A stretch of DNA of 37,845 bases from positions 1-37,845 of the forward strand of contig JBBQRS010000044.1 of the NCBI GenBank assembly GCA_038214535.1, given 5' to 3'. Every line of letters begins with the position of its first letter. The first letter of the stretch is position 1. The notes below the pieces were generated by a model, which was not told where the DNA came from, made no database searches, and worked only from the letters and a program-made list of their open reading frames with translations. Both the position numbers and the translations under genes were made by a program. Source of the stretch: JBBQRS01 sp038214535 (GTDB lineage: Bacteria > Chloroflexota > Anaerolineae > CG2-30-64-16). Below, piece by piece: positions 16,347 through 25,042 of this stretch.

Positions 16347-17606
16347 CTACTGCACAGATGTTTCGATGCGCACGTAGGTGCGTGTCCCGCCGTCGGCGTC
16401 GTTGCGCGCGCTGACGAGCACCGTGTCCTTTGCGTCCGCCCCGGCATCTTCAGGGATCGTGACCTCAACCGTGATCTGCGTCGAGTCGCCGGGCTTGAGC
16501 ACCGCGGTCTGCGCGGGGGCCGCCGTTGTCGGCCAGGCATTGCCCTCATAGAACAGCGACACGCTGATGGCCCGCGGGCCGCCATTGGTCAGAGTTAGCG
16601 CATACGATACGTCGCTGCCCGGCTCGCCGCTCCCCGTGCGCTCAACCGGGCCCAGGCTGATGCCCGCGTTCGCCTGCGTTCCAACCGCCGAATCCGCCAG
16701 CAACTCCGGTCCCCACGTCTCGCGCCAGGCCGTCTGGTCGTTGTTGAGGTAGAGGTTGAAGAAATCGGTCAGCAACCGGCGGGCCTGCGCCAGTTGCGCC
16801 ACGCGCGCCATGCCGGGCGGGTCGCAGAATTGGGTGTTGGAATCGAGGAACCCGCAATGCGTGCCGCCCTGAATCACGGAGAGCTGGCGAGGCGCTTTGG
16901 CCGCGGCGTAAATGCCGGCCGTTTGCGACGGGCTGACGATGCCGTCTGCCGAGCCGACGATCATCCGCACGGGCGCCGCGATGCCGGGCATGGCGGCGAT
17001 AGCGGAAGGGTTCGTTTCGGCGGCCGAGAGGCTGACCACGGCGCGGATGCGCGAGTCGGCGGCTGCGGCCAGCAATGCCGTGCCCCCCCCCATCGAATGT
17101 CCGGACGCGCCGAAGTGCGCCGTGTCCACCTGACCGCTCAGCCACGAGGCCGCGCGCCCGTCCTCCTGCTCCAGATAGGTCAGACAGCGGCTCAAGTCTT
17201 CCGCGAATTTCTTGTGGTTGGGGAAGAGCTCTAACCCCGATTCGGGCGCACAGACGAAGTAGCCCCAGGACGCCAGGTGTTCGAGCGTGCCGGCATAGAA
17301 CGACGGGTTGATCTGATAGCCGTGCCCGAAGACAATGGCGGGATAGGGCGCGCCGGCCTTGTCATATGCCGCATCCTGAGCGCGCGCGCGGGCCGGATAA
17401 TAGAGCCGCGCGGTGAAGGTCGTGCGATCGGCGCGCGTGACAGTGACGCGTTTCCAGCCGGCCGGGTAGGGTCCGGAGGACGCGTAATCAGAAGCCTGGG
17501 CTACGGGGATGATGGTGGAGAGGAGGAGAAGGGTGGAAAGGACCAGGATTGCCGGGCGAAGGAACCGAACGTCGCCTCGCCAAGTTTGTACCGGGTGACG
17601 GTGCAT
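16347..17606 (-). CDS. Secreted alpha/beta hydrolase with C-terminal beta domain
   Basis: A 419-residue exported esterase-like enzyme. The signal peptide (about 15-39) ends in AQAS. The hydrolase domain (about 50-285) has the nucleophile Ser171 in GHSMGGG, the oxyanion segment FGHGYQ (93-98), Asp221 in VGSADGIV and His250 in GGTHCGF, a complete triad. The layout is like dienelactone-hydrolase, PAF-acetylhydrolase and polyester-hydrolase relatives. A C-terminal domain of about 100 residues (about 315-415) with LTNGGPRAISVSLFYEG and LKPGDSTQITVEVTIP is an NEW3/CARDB-like beta sandwich, common in secreted enzymes. The start ATG 17606 has AGGGAG six bases upstream and a strong promoter. The substrate is unknown. 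Confidence 0.85.
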   Translation of the reverse strand: MHRHPVQTWRGDVRFLRPAILVLSTLLLLSTIIPVAQASDYASSGPYPAGWKRVTVTRADRTTFTARLYYPARARAQDAAYDKAGAPYPAIVFGHGYQINPSFYAGTLEHLASWGYFVCAPESGLELFPNHKKFAEDLSRCLTYLEQEDGRAASWLSGQVDTAHFGASGHSMGGGTALLAAAADSRIRAVVSLSAAETNPSAIAAMPGIAAPVRMIVGSADGIVSPSQTAGIYAAAKAPRQLSVIQGGTHCGFLDSNTQFCDPPGMARVAQLAQARRLLTDFFNLYLNNDQTAWRETWGPELLADSAVGTQANAGISLGPVERTGSGEPGSDVSYALTLTNGGPRAISVSLFYEGNAWPTTAAPAQTAVLKPGDSTQITVEVTIPEDAGADAKDTVLVSARNDADGGTRTYVRIETSVQ

Positions 17607-17710
17607 CCGATTCTCCCTGTGTTTGTTTGAGATTTCGTGAAGCCGCCTCCGCAGTACCGACGGCTTACGCTGCTCGATGGCTGCAATGCCATAATTAAGA
17701 GCACTTAATG

Positions 17711-17739
17711 AGTATACTCCCCGCAGGCGATGGCGTCAA
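17711..17739 (-). promoter_or_regulatory. Strong promoter of the secreted hydrolase
   Basis: On the minus strand TTGACG (17739-17734), 17-base spacer, TATACT (17716-17711). The leader to ATG 17606 is about 98 bases. Confidence 0.75.
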
Positions 17740-17829
17740 ATACGATTGCCCTACGCTTGCCTGACGATGTGGGCAAGGAGATAAGGAAACAAGGAGACAA
17801 GTAGACAAGGGTTTTGGGCACGGTGTGCC

Positions 17830-17910
17830 TGGCCCCTCTCCCTTTGGGAGAGGTTGGGTGAGGGTGGATCCGGCTCCGCTCCCCCTGGGAGAGGCTGGGT
17901 GAGGGTCTGG
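17830..17910. repeat. Family C repeats, two direct copies
   Basis: Two tandem modules, each with a CTCTCCC or CTCCCCCTGGGAGAGG hairpin followed by GGTTGGGTGAGGG or GGCTGGGTGAGGG. They match the modules at 8281 and 15332. Confidence 0.85.
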
Positions 17911-17928
17911 CCGACACCGCGCCCCGTT

Positions 17929-17986
17929 CGTAGTGCGCAGTTCTCTGCGCCCGGTGGCCACAGAGCGCAGAGAACTGCGCACTACG
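17929..17986. repeat. Family D palindrome (GTAGTGCGCAGTTCTCTGCGC type)
   Basis: Perfect 22-base arms (17929-17950 and 17965-17986) with a 14-base loop, 11 bases after the aminotransferase stop (minus strand). Each arm contains a smaller GCGCAG...CTGCGC pairing. A half-like copy (CGTAGTGCGCA) is near 37738-37748. Confidence 0.9.
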
Positions 17987-17997
17987 AGCGGGCTCTG

Positions 17998-19194
17998 TTA
18001 AGCGGACAGCACTTGCGCGATCGCCTCACAGACGCGGTCTGCGTTGGCTTCCGTCAGGCCGGCGACGTTCATGCGGCCTGATTCGACCATGTAAACGCCG
18101 TGCTGCTCACGCAGGGCAATCACCTGCTCCTTGCTGAGACCCGTGAACGAGAACATGCCGCGCTGATCGGCGATGAACGAGTAGTCGCCCTCCACGCCGT
18201 GCTGCGCCAGCTTCTCCACGAAGAGCCGGCGCATGGCGTTGATGCGCGTCCGCATCGCGGCGACCTCGCCCTCCCACGTCTCGCGCAATGCGGGGTTGCC
18301 CAGCACCAGTTCCACGATCTTCGCTCCGTGCGCGGGCGGGTTCGAGTAATTCGCCCGGATCACCTGGCGCACGTGGCTCATCGTCGCCTCGGCCTGGGTC
18401 GCGTCGCGCGCGATCACCGTCAGCGCGCCGACGCGCTCGTTGTACAGCCCGAAGTTTTTGGAATAGGAGCTGGCGACCAGGGCCTCGTTCTCGCTCTCCA
18501 AGAGGGCCGATAGCCCCGCCGTATCCTCCGCCAGCCCGTCGGCCAGCCCTTGATAGGCGAAATCCACGAACGGAACCAGCCCCTTCGCCGCCAGAAGTTC
18601 GCCAATTTCGCGCCACTGTGCTACGGATGGGTCAACGCCGGTGGGGTTGTGACAGCAGCCGTGCAGCAGCACCACATCGCCCGCGTCCGCGCCGTCCAGT
18701 GCCGCGAGCATCTCGTCGAAGCGCAGGCTGTTGTCCGCCGGATCGAAGTAGGGATACCACTCCACGTTGAGGCCCGCGGCCTGGAAGACGTTGGGGTGGT
18801 TCGGCCACGTGGGGCGGCTGATCCAGACACGCGCGCCCGGTCGCGCCCGCGCTAACAACTCCGCGCCGACCCGCAGCGCGCCCGTGCCGCCCGGCGTGTG
18901 CGCGGTGATCACGTTGTCCTTGCCGATGAATTGCGGGGCCGTGGCGAAGATCAACGATTGCACTGCGGCCGCATAGCCGGGCGAGCCTTCGATGGGCAGG
19001 TAGTTCTTGGTGGTTTCTTCTTCCAGCAGTTGCGCTTCGGCCTGCTTGACGCACTGAAATACCGGCGTTCGCCCGCGGGCGTCCTTGTACACCCCGGCGC
19101 TCAGGCTGACTTTATCGGGGCGCGGATCGCGCAGGAAAGCGGCGGTCAGGCCGAGGATCGGATCATCGGGGGCCTGGGTCAACGATTCAAACAT
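17998..19194 (-). CDS. Class I aromatic/aspartate aminotransferase (AspC/TyrB type)
   Basis: A PLP enzyme of 398 residues, the standard length of the AspC/TyrB subgroup, transferring amino groups between aspartate or aromatic amino acids and 2-oxo acids. All landmarks are present: NPTGVDP with Asn183, Asp211 in PFVDFAYQGLADG, the Schiff-base Lys246 in SSYSKNFGLYNERVG, and the substrate-carboxylate Arg in ESGRMNVAGL near the C-terminus. The start is ATG 19194 (MFESLTQAPD) with GGAG about nine bases upstream; the frame continues to 19245 but adds nothing family-like. It is monocistronic, with a divergent methyltransferase upstream. AspC versus TyrB preference cannot be decided by eye. Confidence 0.93.
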   Translation of the reverse strand: MFESLTQAPDDPILGLTAAFLRDPRPDKVSLSAGVYKDARGRTPVFQCVKQAEAQLLEEETTKNYLPIEGSPGYAAAVQSLIFATAPQFIGKDNVITAHTPGGTGALRVGAELLARARPGARVWISRPTWPNHPNVFQAAGLNVEWYPYFDPADNSLRFDEMLAALDGADAGDVVLLHGCCHNPTGVDPSVAQWREIGELLAAKGLVPFVDFAYQGLADGLAEDTAGLSALLESENEALVASSYSKNFGLYNERVGALTVIARDATQAEATMSHVRQVIRANYSNPPAHGAKIVELVLGNPALRETWEGEVAAMRTRINAMRRLFVEKLAQHGVEGDYSFIADQRGMFSFTGLSKEQVIALREQHGVYMVESGRMNVAGLTEANADRVCEAIAQVLSA

Positions 19195-19258
19195 TGGGTC
19201 GCTCCGAAGGTGTGATTGATGCATGATAGGTAAGTATTGTATCATAAGCTCAACGACC

Positions 19259-19323
19259 GGACAGGATTTACAGGACGAACAGGATTTCTTTTTCCTATCC
19301 TGTTCGTCCTGTAAATCCTGTCC
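19259..19323. repeat. Family E palindrome (GGACAGGATTTACAGGA type)
   Basis: Perfect 27-base arms (19259-19285 and 19297-19323) around an 11-base pyrimidine-rich loop, in the gap between the divergent aminotransferase and methyltransferase genes. Inside each arm a CAGGA word recurs. Confidence 0.95.
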
Positions 19324-19340
19324 ATTCTCAGGAGCGCAGA

Positions 19341-20165
19341 GTGACCGAACGCATCGCCCCGCCGGAGACTGCCGCCGTGTTGCGGATTTATGACTCGGAT
19401 CCGCAATATGAGTGGGATCGCATGGATCGCCACCGCATGGAGTTCGCGATCAGCCTGCGCGCGCTGGAGACGTGGTTGCCGCCCCCGCCGGCGCGCCTGC
19501 TGGATTGCGGCGGCGGGCCGGGGCGCTATGCGGTCGAGTTGGCGCGACGCGGCTATCGCGTTACGCTGTTCGATCTGTCGGAGGGCAACCTGGCGCTGGC
19601 GCGCGTCAAGGCCGCCGAGGCCGGCGTCGCGCTGGAAGCTGTCGAGCAGGGCACCGCGCTCGATCTGTCGCGCTATCCCGAGGGCGCGTTCGACGCCGTG
19701 CTGCTGATGGGGCCACTCTATCATCTGCTCGCGCGGGCCGACCGCGTGCAGGCGGTGTGTGAGGCGACGCGCGTGCTCAAGCCCGGCGGCCCGCTGTTTG
19801 CCTCCTTCATCCCGCGCTTCGCGGCGCATCGCTATTTTGCCGCCAACGACCCGGAGCGGCCGCTCCATGATTCTCATTTCGCCGGGATCGAGCGGGACGG
19901 GCATGAGGGCGCGCGCGAGCAGGGCTTCGTCGCCTACTATACACACCCGGACGAAGTTGCGCCGCTATTGGAGGAGGCAGGACTGACGTGTGAGGCGATC
20001 CTGGGGGTCGAAGGGATCCTGAGCCGGATCGAGCAAATGGGGATCAATGATTTAGACGGCGCGGCGTGGGACTACTGGTGCGACTACACCTGGCGCATCG
20101 CCCGCGACCCATCCATCCGCGGCGCGGCCGATCACCTGCTGGCGGTCGCTTATCAACTCGCGTGA
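19341..20165 (+). CDS. Class I SAM-dependent methyltransferase
   Basis: A 274-residue cytosolic protein with the Rossmann methyltransferase fold. Motif I is LLDCGGGPGRYAVELARRGY (about residues 54-73), the acidic residue ending strand 2 is in VTLFDLSEGN, motif IV-like YPEGAFDAVLLMGPLYHL follows, then RVLKPGGPLFASF. Start GTG 19341 with AGGAG six bases upstream. The best match by eye is the Methyltransf_11/25 group of small-molecule enzymes; the acceptor is unknown. It converges on the ABC exporter genes with a family A palindrome overlapping its stop. Confidence 0.88.
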   Translation: MTERIAPPETAAVLRIYDSDPQYEWDRMDRHRMEFAISLRALETWLPPPPARLLDCGGGPGRYAVELARRGYRVTLFDLSEGNLALARVKAAEAGVALEAVEQGTALDLSRYPEGAFDAVLLMGPLYHLLARADRVQAVCEATRVLKPGGPLFASFIPRFAAHRYFAANDPERPLHDSHFAGIERDGHEGAREQGFVAYYTHPDEVAPLLEEAGLTCEAILGVEGILSRIEQMGINDLDGAAWDYWCDYTWRIARDPSIRGAADHLLAVAYQLA

Positions 20166-20197
20166 CGTGCAACGCACCTCGTAGGTGCGTTGCACGT
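20165..20197. repeat. 33-base palindrome, family A, copy 4
   Basis: Perfect 15-base arms (left arm ACGTGCAACGCACCT) around CGT; its first base is the last base of the methyltransferase stop codon. Relative to copy 1 the left arm has a changed T-to-C pair near the loop, matched in the right arm. Confidence 0.95.
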
Positions 20198-20206
20198 GAT
20201 GAGCCT

Positions 20207-22021
20207 CTACTCTGCCAAGCCCTGTGTCGCGTAGAGCGAGGCATACAGCCCATCTTGGGCCAGCAGGTCGTCGTGCTTGCCCTGCTCGACGATGCGCCCG
20301 TCTTCGACCACACAGATGATGTCGGCGTCGCGGATGGTGCTGAGCCGGTGCGCGATGACGACCGCGGTGCGCCCCTCCAGCAGAGTGCCCAGCGCATCTT
20401 GAATCAGCGCCTCGGTCATGGTGTCCACGCTGGAGGTCGCTTCATCGAGGATGATGATCCGCGGCTCGACGAGCAGGGCGCGCGCGATGCAGATCAGTTG
20501 CCGCTGCCCCACGGAGAGGTTCGCGCCGCCCTCCTGTACCTGCGTTTCATAGCCGTCCGGCAACCGCAGAATGAACTCATGGGCGTTGGCGAGCCGCGCC
20601 GCGTACTCCACGGCTTCTTGCGTCGCGTCGGGCCGGCCGTAGCGGATGTTGTCGGCCACCGCGCCGGAGAAGAGGAACGGGTCTTGCGGCACCAGCCCGA
20701 ACTGGCGTCGCAACGATTCCTGTGACACCGCCCGTACGTCGTGGCCGTCAATCGTGACGGCGCCCTCGGTGACGTCGTAGAAGCGCGCGATCAGGTTGGC
20801 GATGGAGGTCTTGCCTGCGCCCGTTGGCCCCACCAGCGCCACCGTCTGCCCCGGCGCGATGGTCAGGTCTACGCCGTGCAGGACACGCCGGTCGCCGCGA
20901 TAGGCGAAGGAGACATCGGTCAACGCGACCGCGCCTTCCACCGCCGGCATCTCGGCCGCGTCGGGCGGGTCGGCCACCGTGATCGGCGTATCCATCAACA
21001 TCAGGACGCGCTCGCCGCCTGCCACCGCGGTTTGCATGGTCGTGTAAAGCTGGCTCAGCTCGCGGATGGGCTGGAAGAAGCGCGCCACGTAGGCCAGGAA
21101 CGCCACCACCACGCCCACCGTCAGCGCGCCGCGGATCACGCCGATGCCGCCGAACAGCAGCACGCTGGCCGTCGCCAGCATCGCCAGGAACTCCACGGCC
21201 GGCAGGAAGATGAAGGAGAGCGACATCGCCTCCACGTGCGCATCGCGGTTGGCCCGGTTCACCTCGTCGAAGCGATCCTGCGACGCGTCTTCCTGTGCGA
21301 ACGCCTGGATCACGCGCATCCCGGAGATGTCTTCGGCCAGGTTGCCGATCAGCGCGGCCACGCGCTGCCGGGTGTTGCGGAACGCCACCTGCGCGCGCCG
21401 CGAAAACCAGATCGTCACCAGCAGCATCAGCGGCAGCACGCTGAAGGAAATCAACGCCAACTGCGGGCTCATGGCGAGCATCACGGCGATGATGCCGATC
21501 AGCAGGATCACGTCGCCCACCAGCGTGACGAGCCCCTCCGAGAGGAACTGATTGATCACCTCTACGTCATTGACGACACGTGAAACGGTGACGCCGACGA
21601 TATGCGTGTCGTGATAGCCGAGTTGTAGCGCCTGCAAGTGGCGGAACAGGTCGCCGCGCAACTGGGCCAGCACGTTTTGCCCCACCCAGGCCAGCAGATA
21701 ACGCTGCCCTACGGAGGCGACGTAGAGCGCGATGAAGGCCGCCAGCAGCATGAGCGTGATGCGCACCAACCCGGGCACTTCGCGCTGCGTCATCGGGCCG
21801 TCAATCGCAACTTTCACCAGATAGGGCACGGCGAGACTGATGCCGGAGGCGGCCAGCATGAGGATCAGCGCCCCGGCCATGGCCGCGCGATAGGGTTTCA
21901 AGAAAACCAGCAGCCGCTTGGCAATGCGCGGGTCGAACGCCTTGCCGTCGGCCTCGCCGAACGCGCTCAGCATCTGGCCGGGGCCGCCGCTCATGCCCGA
22001 GCCGCCCATCGAGAAGGTCAT
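20207..22021 (-). CDS. ABC exporter subunit with canonical Walker B
   Basis: A 604-residue half-transporter: six membrane helices (about residues 35-330) then an ATPase domain. Walker A GPTGAGKT (398-405), signature LSVGQ (502-506), Walker B with the catalytic Glu527 (LDEATS) and an AHRLST switch His. The signature differs from the usual LSGGQ. The start ATG overlaps the stop of the upstream subunit gene by four bases (ATGA), so the two are translated together and should form a heterodimer. The N-terminus is Gly/Met-rich (SMGGSGMSGGPGQM). Substrate unknown; relatives export lipids, drugs or peptides. Confidence 0.92.
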   Translation of the reverse strand: MTFSMGGSGMSGGPGQMLSAFGEADGKAFDPRIAKRLLVFLKPYRAAMAGALILMLAASGISLAVPYLVKVAIDGPMTQREVPGLVRITLMLLAAFIALYVASVGQRYLLAWVGQNVLAQLRGDLFRHLQALQLGYHDTHIVGVTVSRVVNDVEVINQFLSEGLVTLVGDVILLIGIIAVMLAMSPQLALISFSVLPLMLLVTIWFSRRAQVAFRNTRQRVAALIGNLAEDISGMRVIQAFAQEDASQDRFDEVNRANRDAHVEAMSLSFIFLPAVEFLAMLATASVLLFGGIGVIRGALTVGVVVAFLAYVARFFQPIRELSQLYTTMQTAVAGGERVLMLMDTPITVADPPDAAEMPAVEGAVALTDVSFAYRGDRRVLHGVDLTIAPGQTVALVGPTGAGKTSIANLIARFYDVTEGAVTIDGHDVRAVSQESLRRQFGLVPQDPFLFSGAVADNIRYGRPDATQEAVEYAARLANAHEFILRLPDGYETQVQEGGANLSVGQRQLICIARALLVEPRIIILDEATSSVDTMTEALIQDALGTLLEGRTAVVIAHRLSTIRDADIICVVEDGRIVEQGKHDDLLAQDGLYASLYATQGLAE

Positions 22022-23793
22022 GAGGCGGCCTCCTGCGCTTCCACGGCCGGTTGCTCGGCGGCATCCGGCTCCGTGATGCGTAATTGCCGGTGATAGATGT
22101 CTGCATATAGCCCCGACGAGCGCAGCAACTCCTCGTGCCGGCCCGTCGCGGCGATGCGGCCGTTCTCCATCACCAGGATCAGGTCGGCGCGGCGCACGGT
22201 GCTGAGCCGTTGCGCGATCACGAAGGACGTGCGGCCCTCCATCAACCGGTCCAGCGCCTTCTGGATCAGCGCCTCGGTGTCCGAGTCCACGCTGGAAGTC
22301 GCATCGTCGAGGATCAGGATGCGCGGGTTCATCAGCAGGGCGCGGGCGATGGCGATGCGCTGTTTCTGCCCGCCCGACACCGTGGAGCCGCGCTCGCCCA
22401 CCGGCGTGTCGTAGCCTTCCGGCATCGCGCTGATGAACGCGTGCGCCTGCGCGGCTTTCGCCGCCGCGATGATCTCTTCCTCGGTGGCGTCGGGCCGGCC
22501 GAAGGCGATGTTCTCGCGGATGGTCGCCGCGAAGAGGGTCGTCTCCTGCAACACGATGCCGATCTGCGCGCGCAGCGCTTCCAGCGTCACGTCGCGCAGA
22601 TCGTAACCATCCACGGTGATACGTCCGTCGGTGGGGTCATAGAAGCGCGGGATCAGGTTGATGATGGTGGACTTGCCCGAACCGGTGGTGCCCAGCAGGG
22701 CGATCACTTGGCCGGGGCAGGCTTCGAGTGTCACGTTGTCCAGTACCAGATGCTTACCGAAATAGGAGAAAGAGACATTCTCGAAGCGGACGTGGCCCTC
22801 GACGGGAGGTAAAGGGATGGCGTCGGGCGCTTCTTCCACCGCGGAGCGCGCGTCAAGGATCTCGAAGACGCGCTCGGCGGAGGAGATCGCCATGCCCACC
22901 ACCGGCGCGATCATGCCGAACATGCGCACCGGGTTCGCCAACTGCCCCAGATAGGTGGTGAAAGCGACCAGTTCACCCAGCGTGAGCTGGTTGCGAATGA
23001 AGAGTAATCCGCCGTAGCCGATCACCATCACCGTGCTGATGTTGGAGATCAGGATCAGTTGCGGCGCGCGGACGGCCTCGATGCGCGCGGAGCGGATGGA
23101 GAGCTCGCGCCAGACGGTGTTCGCAGCGTCGAAGTGTTCGATCTCCGCATCTTCCTGCGCGAACGCCTTGACGATGCGCGCCCCGCGCAGGTTCTGCTCC
23201 AGCAGGGTGGTGATCACGCCGAGTTGATTCTGGATGGAGAGCGAGAGCGGGCGGATGGTCTTGCTGAAGGTGATCGCCCGGTAGACCAGCAGCGGCAGGG
23301 TCAGCAGGGTCAGGAAGCCGAGCTGCGGGTTCATGATCAGGAGCACAATCGAGGTAGTGACCAGCAACACCGCGCCCTCCACCAGCCGCAACGTGGCGCG
23401 GCCGGTGAGGAAGCGGATGCGCTCGACGTCCTGGCTGGCCCGCGAGAGCAGTTGCCCCGTCTGCGCCCGGTCGTGATAGGAGAAGGAGAGCGCCGCCAGC
23501 CGCGCGTGAATCGCGTTGCGCAGGTCATACGCGACGCCCTGCGACTGAACCTCGATCCAGCGCATCTGGAAGTAGGTCAGCACCCCGCGCCCAAACGTGA
23601 CCAGTAAGAGCAGAGCCGCGGCGACGTACAGCGCGCGCAAATCGCTCTGGCCGATACCGGTATCTACGCCGTAACGGATGATTTGCGGGGTCACCAACAT
23701 GGCGGCGTCAATCAGGATCAGCGTGATGATTGACCCCGCCACGTGCCGCCGATAGGGGCGGAGATAGCTGTAAGCGCGGAAGAGGGTTTGCAC
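22018..23793 (-). CDS. ABC exporter subunit with degenerate Walker B
   Basis: A 591-residue half-transporter, first gene of the pair: membrane domain about 15-310, then Walker A GTTGSGKS (368-375), signature VSGGQ (472-476) and Walker B ILILDDATS with Asp497 where the catalytic Glu should be. Its partner has the Glu but a changed signature, so the pair would make one active site (partner Walker B with this signature) and one degenerate site, as in TM287/288 and BmrCD. The start is GTG 23793 with no Shine-Dalgarno site; a promoter ends nine bases upstream, so the message is probably leaderless. Confidence 0.92.
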   Translation of the reverse strand: MQTLFRAYSYLRPYRRHVAGSIITLILIDAAMLVTPQIIRYGVDTGIGQSDLRALYVAAALLLLVTFGRGVLTYFQMRWIEVQSQGVAYDLRNAIHARLAALSFSYHDRAQTGQLLSRASQDVERIRFLTGRATLRLVEGAVLLVTTSIVLLIMNPQLGFLTLLTLPLLVYRAITFSKTIRPLSLSIQNQLGVITTLLEQNLRGARIVKAFAQEDAEIEHFDAANTVWRELSIRSARIEAVRAPQLILISNISTVMVIGYGGLLFIRNQLTLGELVAFTTYLGQLANPVRMFGMIAPVVGMAISSAERVFEILDARSAVEEAPDAIPLPPVEGHVRFENVSFSYFGKHLVLDNVTLEACPGQVIALLGTTGSGKSTIINLIPRFYDPTDGRITVDGYDLRDVTLEALRAQIGIVLQETTLFAATIRENIAFGRPDATEEEIIAAAKAAQAHAFISAMPEGYDTPVGERGSTVSGGQKQRIAIARALLMNPRILILDDATSSVDSDTEALIQKALDRLMEGRTSFVIAQRLSTVRRADLILVMENGRIAATGRHEELLRSSGLYADIYHRQLRITEPDAAEQPAVEAQEAAS

Positions 23794-23802
23794 GACGGGG
23801 CT

Positions 23803-23831
23803 ATTTTACACCCGGCGCGCCGATGACACAA
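23803..23831 (-). promoter_or_regulatory. Promoter of the ABC exporter operon, near-leaderless
   Basis: On the minus strand TTGTGT (23831-23826), 17-base spacer, TAAAAT (23808-23803). The box ends nine bases before the GTG start at 23793. Confidence 0.65.
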
Positions 23832-23839
23832 GGGCGGCG

Positions 23840-23991
23840 CAACGGATGGAAGCGGGTAAGCGGATGTTCTGATGCGGAGTTCGCATCCTCAGATGCGAAC
23901 CGGTGCGCGGGTTGGGACGCGGGTGCAGCGGATGGAAGCGGATAAGCGGATAGGCTTGCGGGCACATCCGCTTACCCGTTTATATCCGTTG
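23840..23991. repeat. Inverted and direct repeats of a GCGGATGGAAGCGGATAAGCGG type
   Basis: Left arm 23840-23867 pairs imperfectly with 23964-23991 (28 bases each), and a third, direct copy lies at about 23927-23951. Between them is TTCGCATC/GATGCGAA (23879-23898). The cluster fills the gap between the divergent ABC and HAD genes. Confidence 0.8.
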
Positions 23992-24012
23992 CTGTGTTTC
24001 CCATCGCGCGTG

Positions 24013-24041
24013 TTGACGCCCCGTCGCAAATGGGCCACAAT
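24013..24041 (+). promoter_or_regulatory. Promoter of the HAD gene, predicted leaderless
   Basis: TTGACG (24013-24018), 17-base spacer, CACAAT (24036-24041), ending six bases before GTG 24048. No ribosome binding site fits. Confidence 0.6.
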
Positions 24042-24047
24042 AGGCGC

Positions 24048-25040
24048 GTGACTTCAACGCTTATGTTCCCCGATCTCGGCGCATTCGATGACGACGCGGG
24101 CCTGCGCCCGCTGCCGTCAACCGCGGACGGGCGTTTCCGCGCCGGCGCGGACGGCGTGACGACCATCGCGGCGACCGGCGACGGCAAGGTGGAGTTCGTC
24201 GCCTTTGCGCATCACACGCTGGCGCACGTCCGCTCCGCGCTGGGCTACCCCGCGTACTACCCCGTGCATCCGGTCGCGGTTGCGCGCCCTATCCGCGCGG
24301 TGCTGATGGACCTGGACGGGACCAGCGTCCACAGCGAGGCCTTCTGGGTCTGGATCATCGAGCGGACGGTTGGCGAACTGATCGGCGACCCCCGCTTTGC
24401 GCTGGAAGAGGCCGACCTGCCGCACGTCTCCGGGCACAGCGTCTCCGAGCATCTCCAGTATGGCATCCGCAAGTACGCGCCGGGTTGCACCGTAGAGGCG
24501 GCGCGGGCGATCTACTTCGAGTTCACGCGGCGAGAGATGGCGGCCATCCTGGAGGGGCAGGGTCGCGCCGATGCCTTCACGCCCGCGCCGGGACTGCGCG
24601 AGTTTCTGTTGGCGCTGAAGGCGCGCGAGATCAAGGTCGCGCTGGTGACGTCCGGGCTGTACGAGAAGGCGTATCCCGAGATCGTCGCGGCGTTCCGGGT
24701 GATGGGGCTGGGCGACCCCGCCACGTTCTACGATGCGATCATCACGGCAGGGACTATCGTGGGGCAGGGCGGGCCCGGCACGCTGGGCGAGCTGCCGCCG
24801 AAGCCGCACCCGTGGCTCTATGCGGAGGCCGCGCGCATCGGGCTGGGCATCCCGTTCGAGGAACGCGCGACGGTCGTCGGCATTGAGGACAGCGGCGCGG
24901 GGGTCTGCGCGGTGCGGCTGGCGGGCTTCGCCCCCATCGGCGTATCCGGCGGCAACATTGAGGCGAGCGACGCGCGCGCCCTCTGCCACGCGTACTGCAA
25001 TGACCTGGATAGCGTGTTGGCCTATCTGCTGACGACCTAA
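24048..25040 (+). CDS. HAD superfamily hydrolase with N-terminal extension
   Basis: A 330-residue phosphatase or mutase of the beta-phosphoglucomutase-like HAD branch. The catalytic pair is Asp88 and Asp90 in VLMDLDGTS, motif II is VALVTSGLY, motif III the Lys in PPKPHPWLY, and motif IV GIEDSGAGV. About 80 residues precede the HAD domain, with no recognisable fold; they include a Phe/His-rich strand and a YYPVHPV segment and may be a lid or a partner site. I chose GTG 24048 from the promoter; an earlier ATG at 23994 would lie upstream of the promoter. The dehydrogenase gene follows after a palindrome, so joint expression is possible. Substrate unknown. Confidence 0.82.
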   Translation: MTSTLMFPDLGAFDDDAGLRPLPSTADGRFRAGADGVTTIAATGDGKVEFVAFAHHTLAHVRSALGYPAYYPVHPVAVARPIRAVLMDLDGTSVHSEAFWVWIIERTVGELIGDPRFALEEADLPHVSGHSVSEHLQYGIRKYAPGCTVEAARAIYFEFTRREMAAILEGQGRADAFTPAPGLREFLLALKAREIKVALVTSGLYEKAYPEIVAAFRVMGLGDPATFYDAIITAGTIVGQGGPGTLGELPPKPHPWLYAEAARIGLGIPFEERATVVGIEDSGAGVCAVRLAGFAPIGVSGGNIEASDARALCHAYCNDLDSVLAYLLTT

Positions 25041-25042
25041 AA

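Larger units (their letters stand above)
17607..17997. other. Long intergenic region between two minus-strand genes
   Basis: It holds the promoter of the alpha/beta hydrolase (17711-17739), two family C repeats (17830-17910) and a large palindrome (17929-17986) directly after the aminotransferase stop. I see no gene in it; the short open frames across the repeats lack protein character. Confidence 0.7.
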
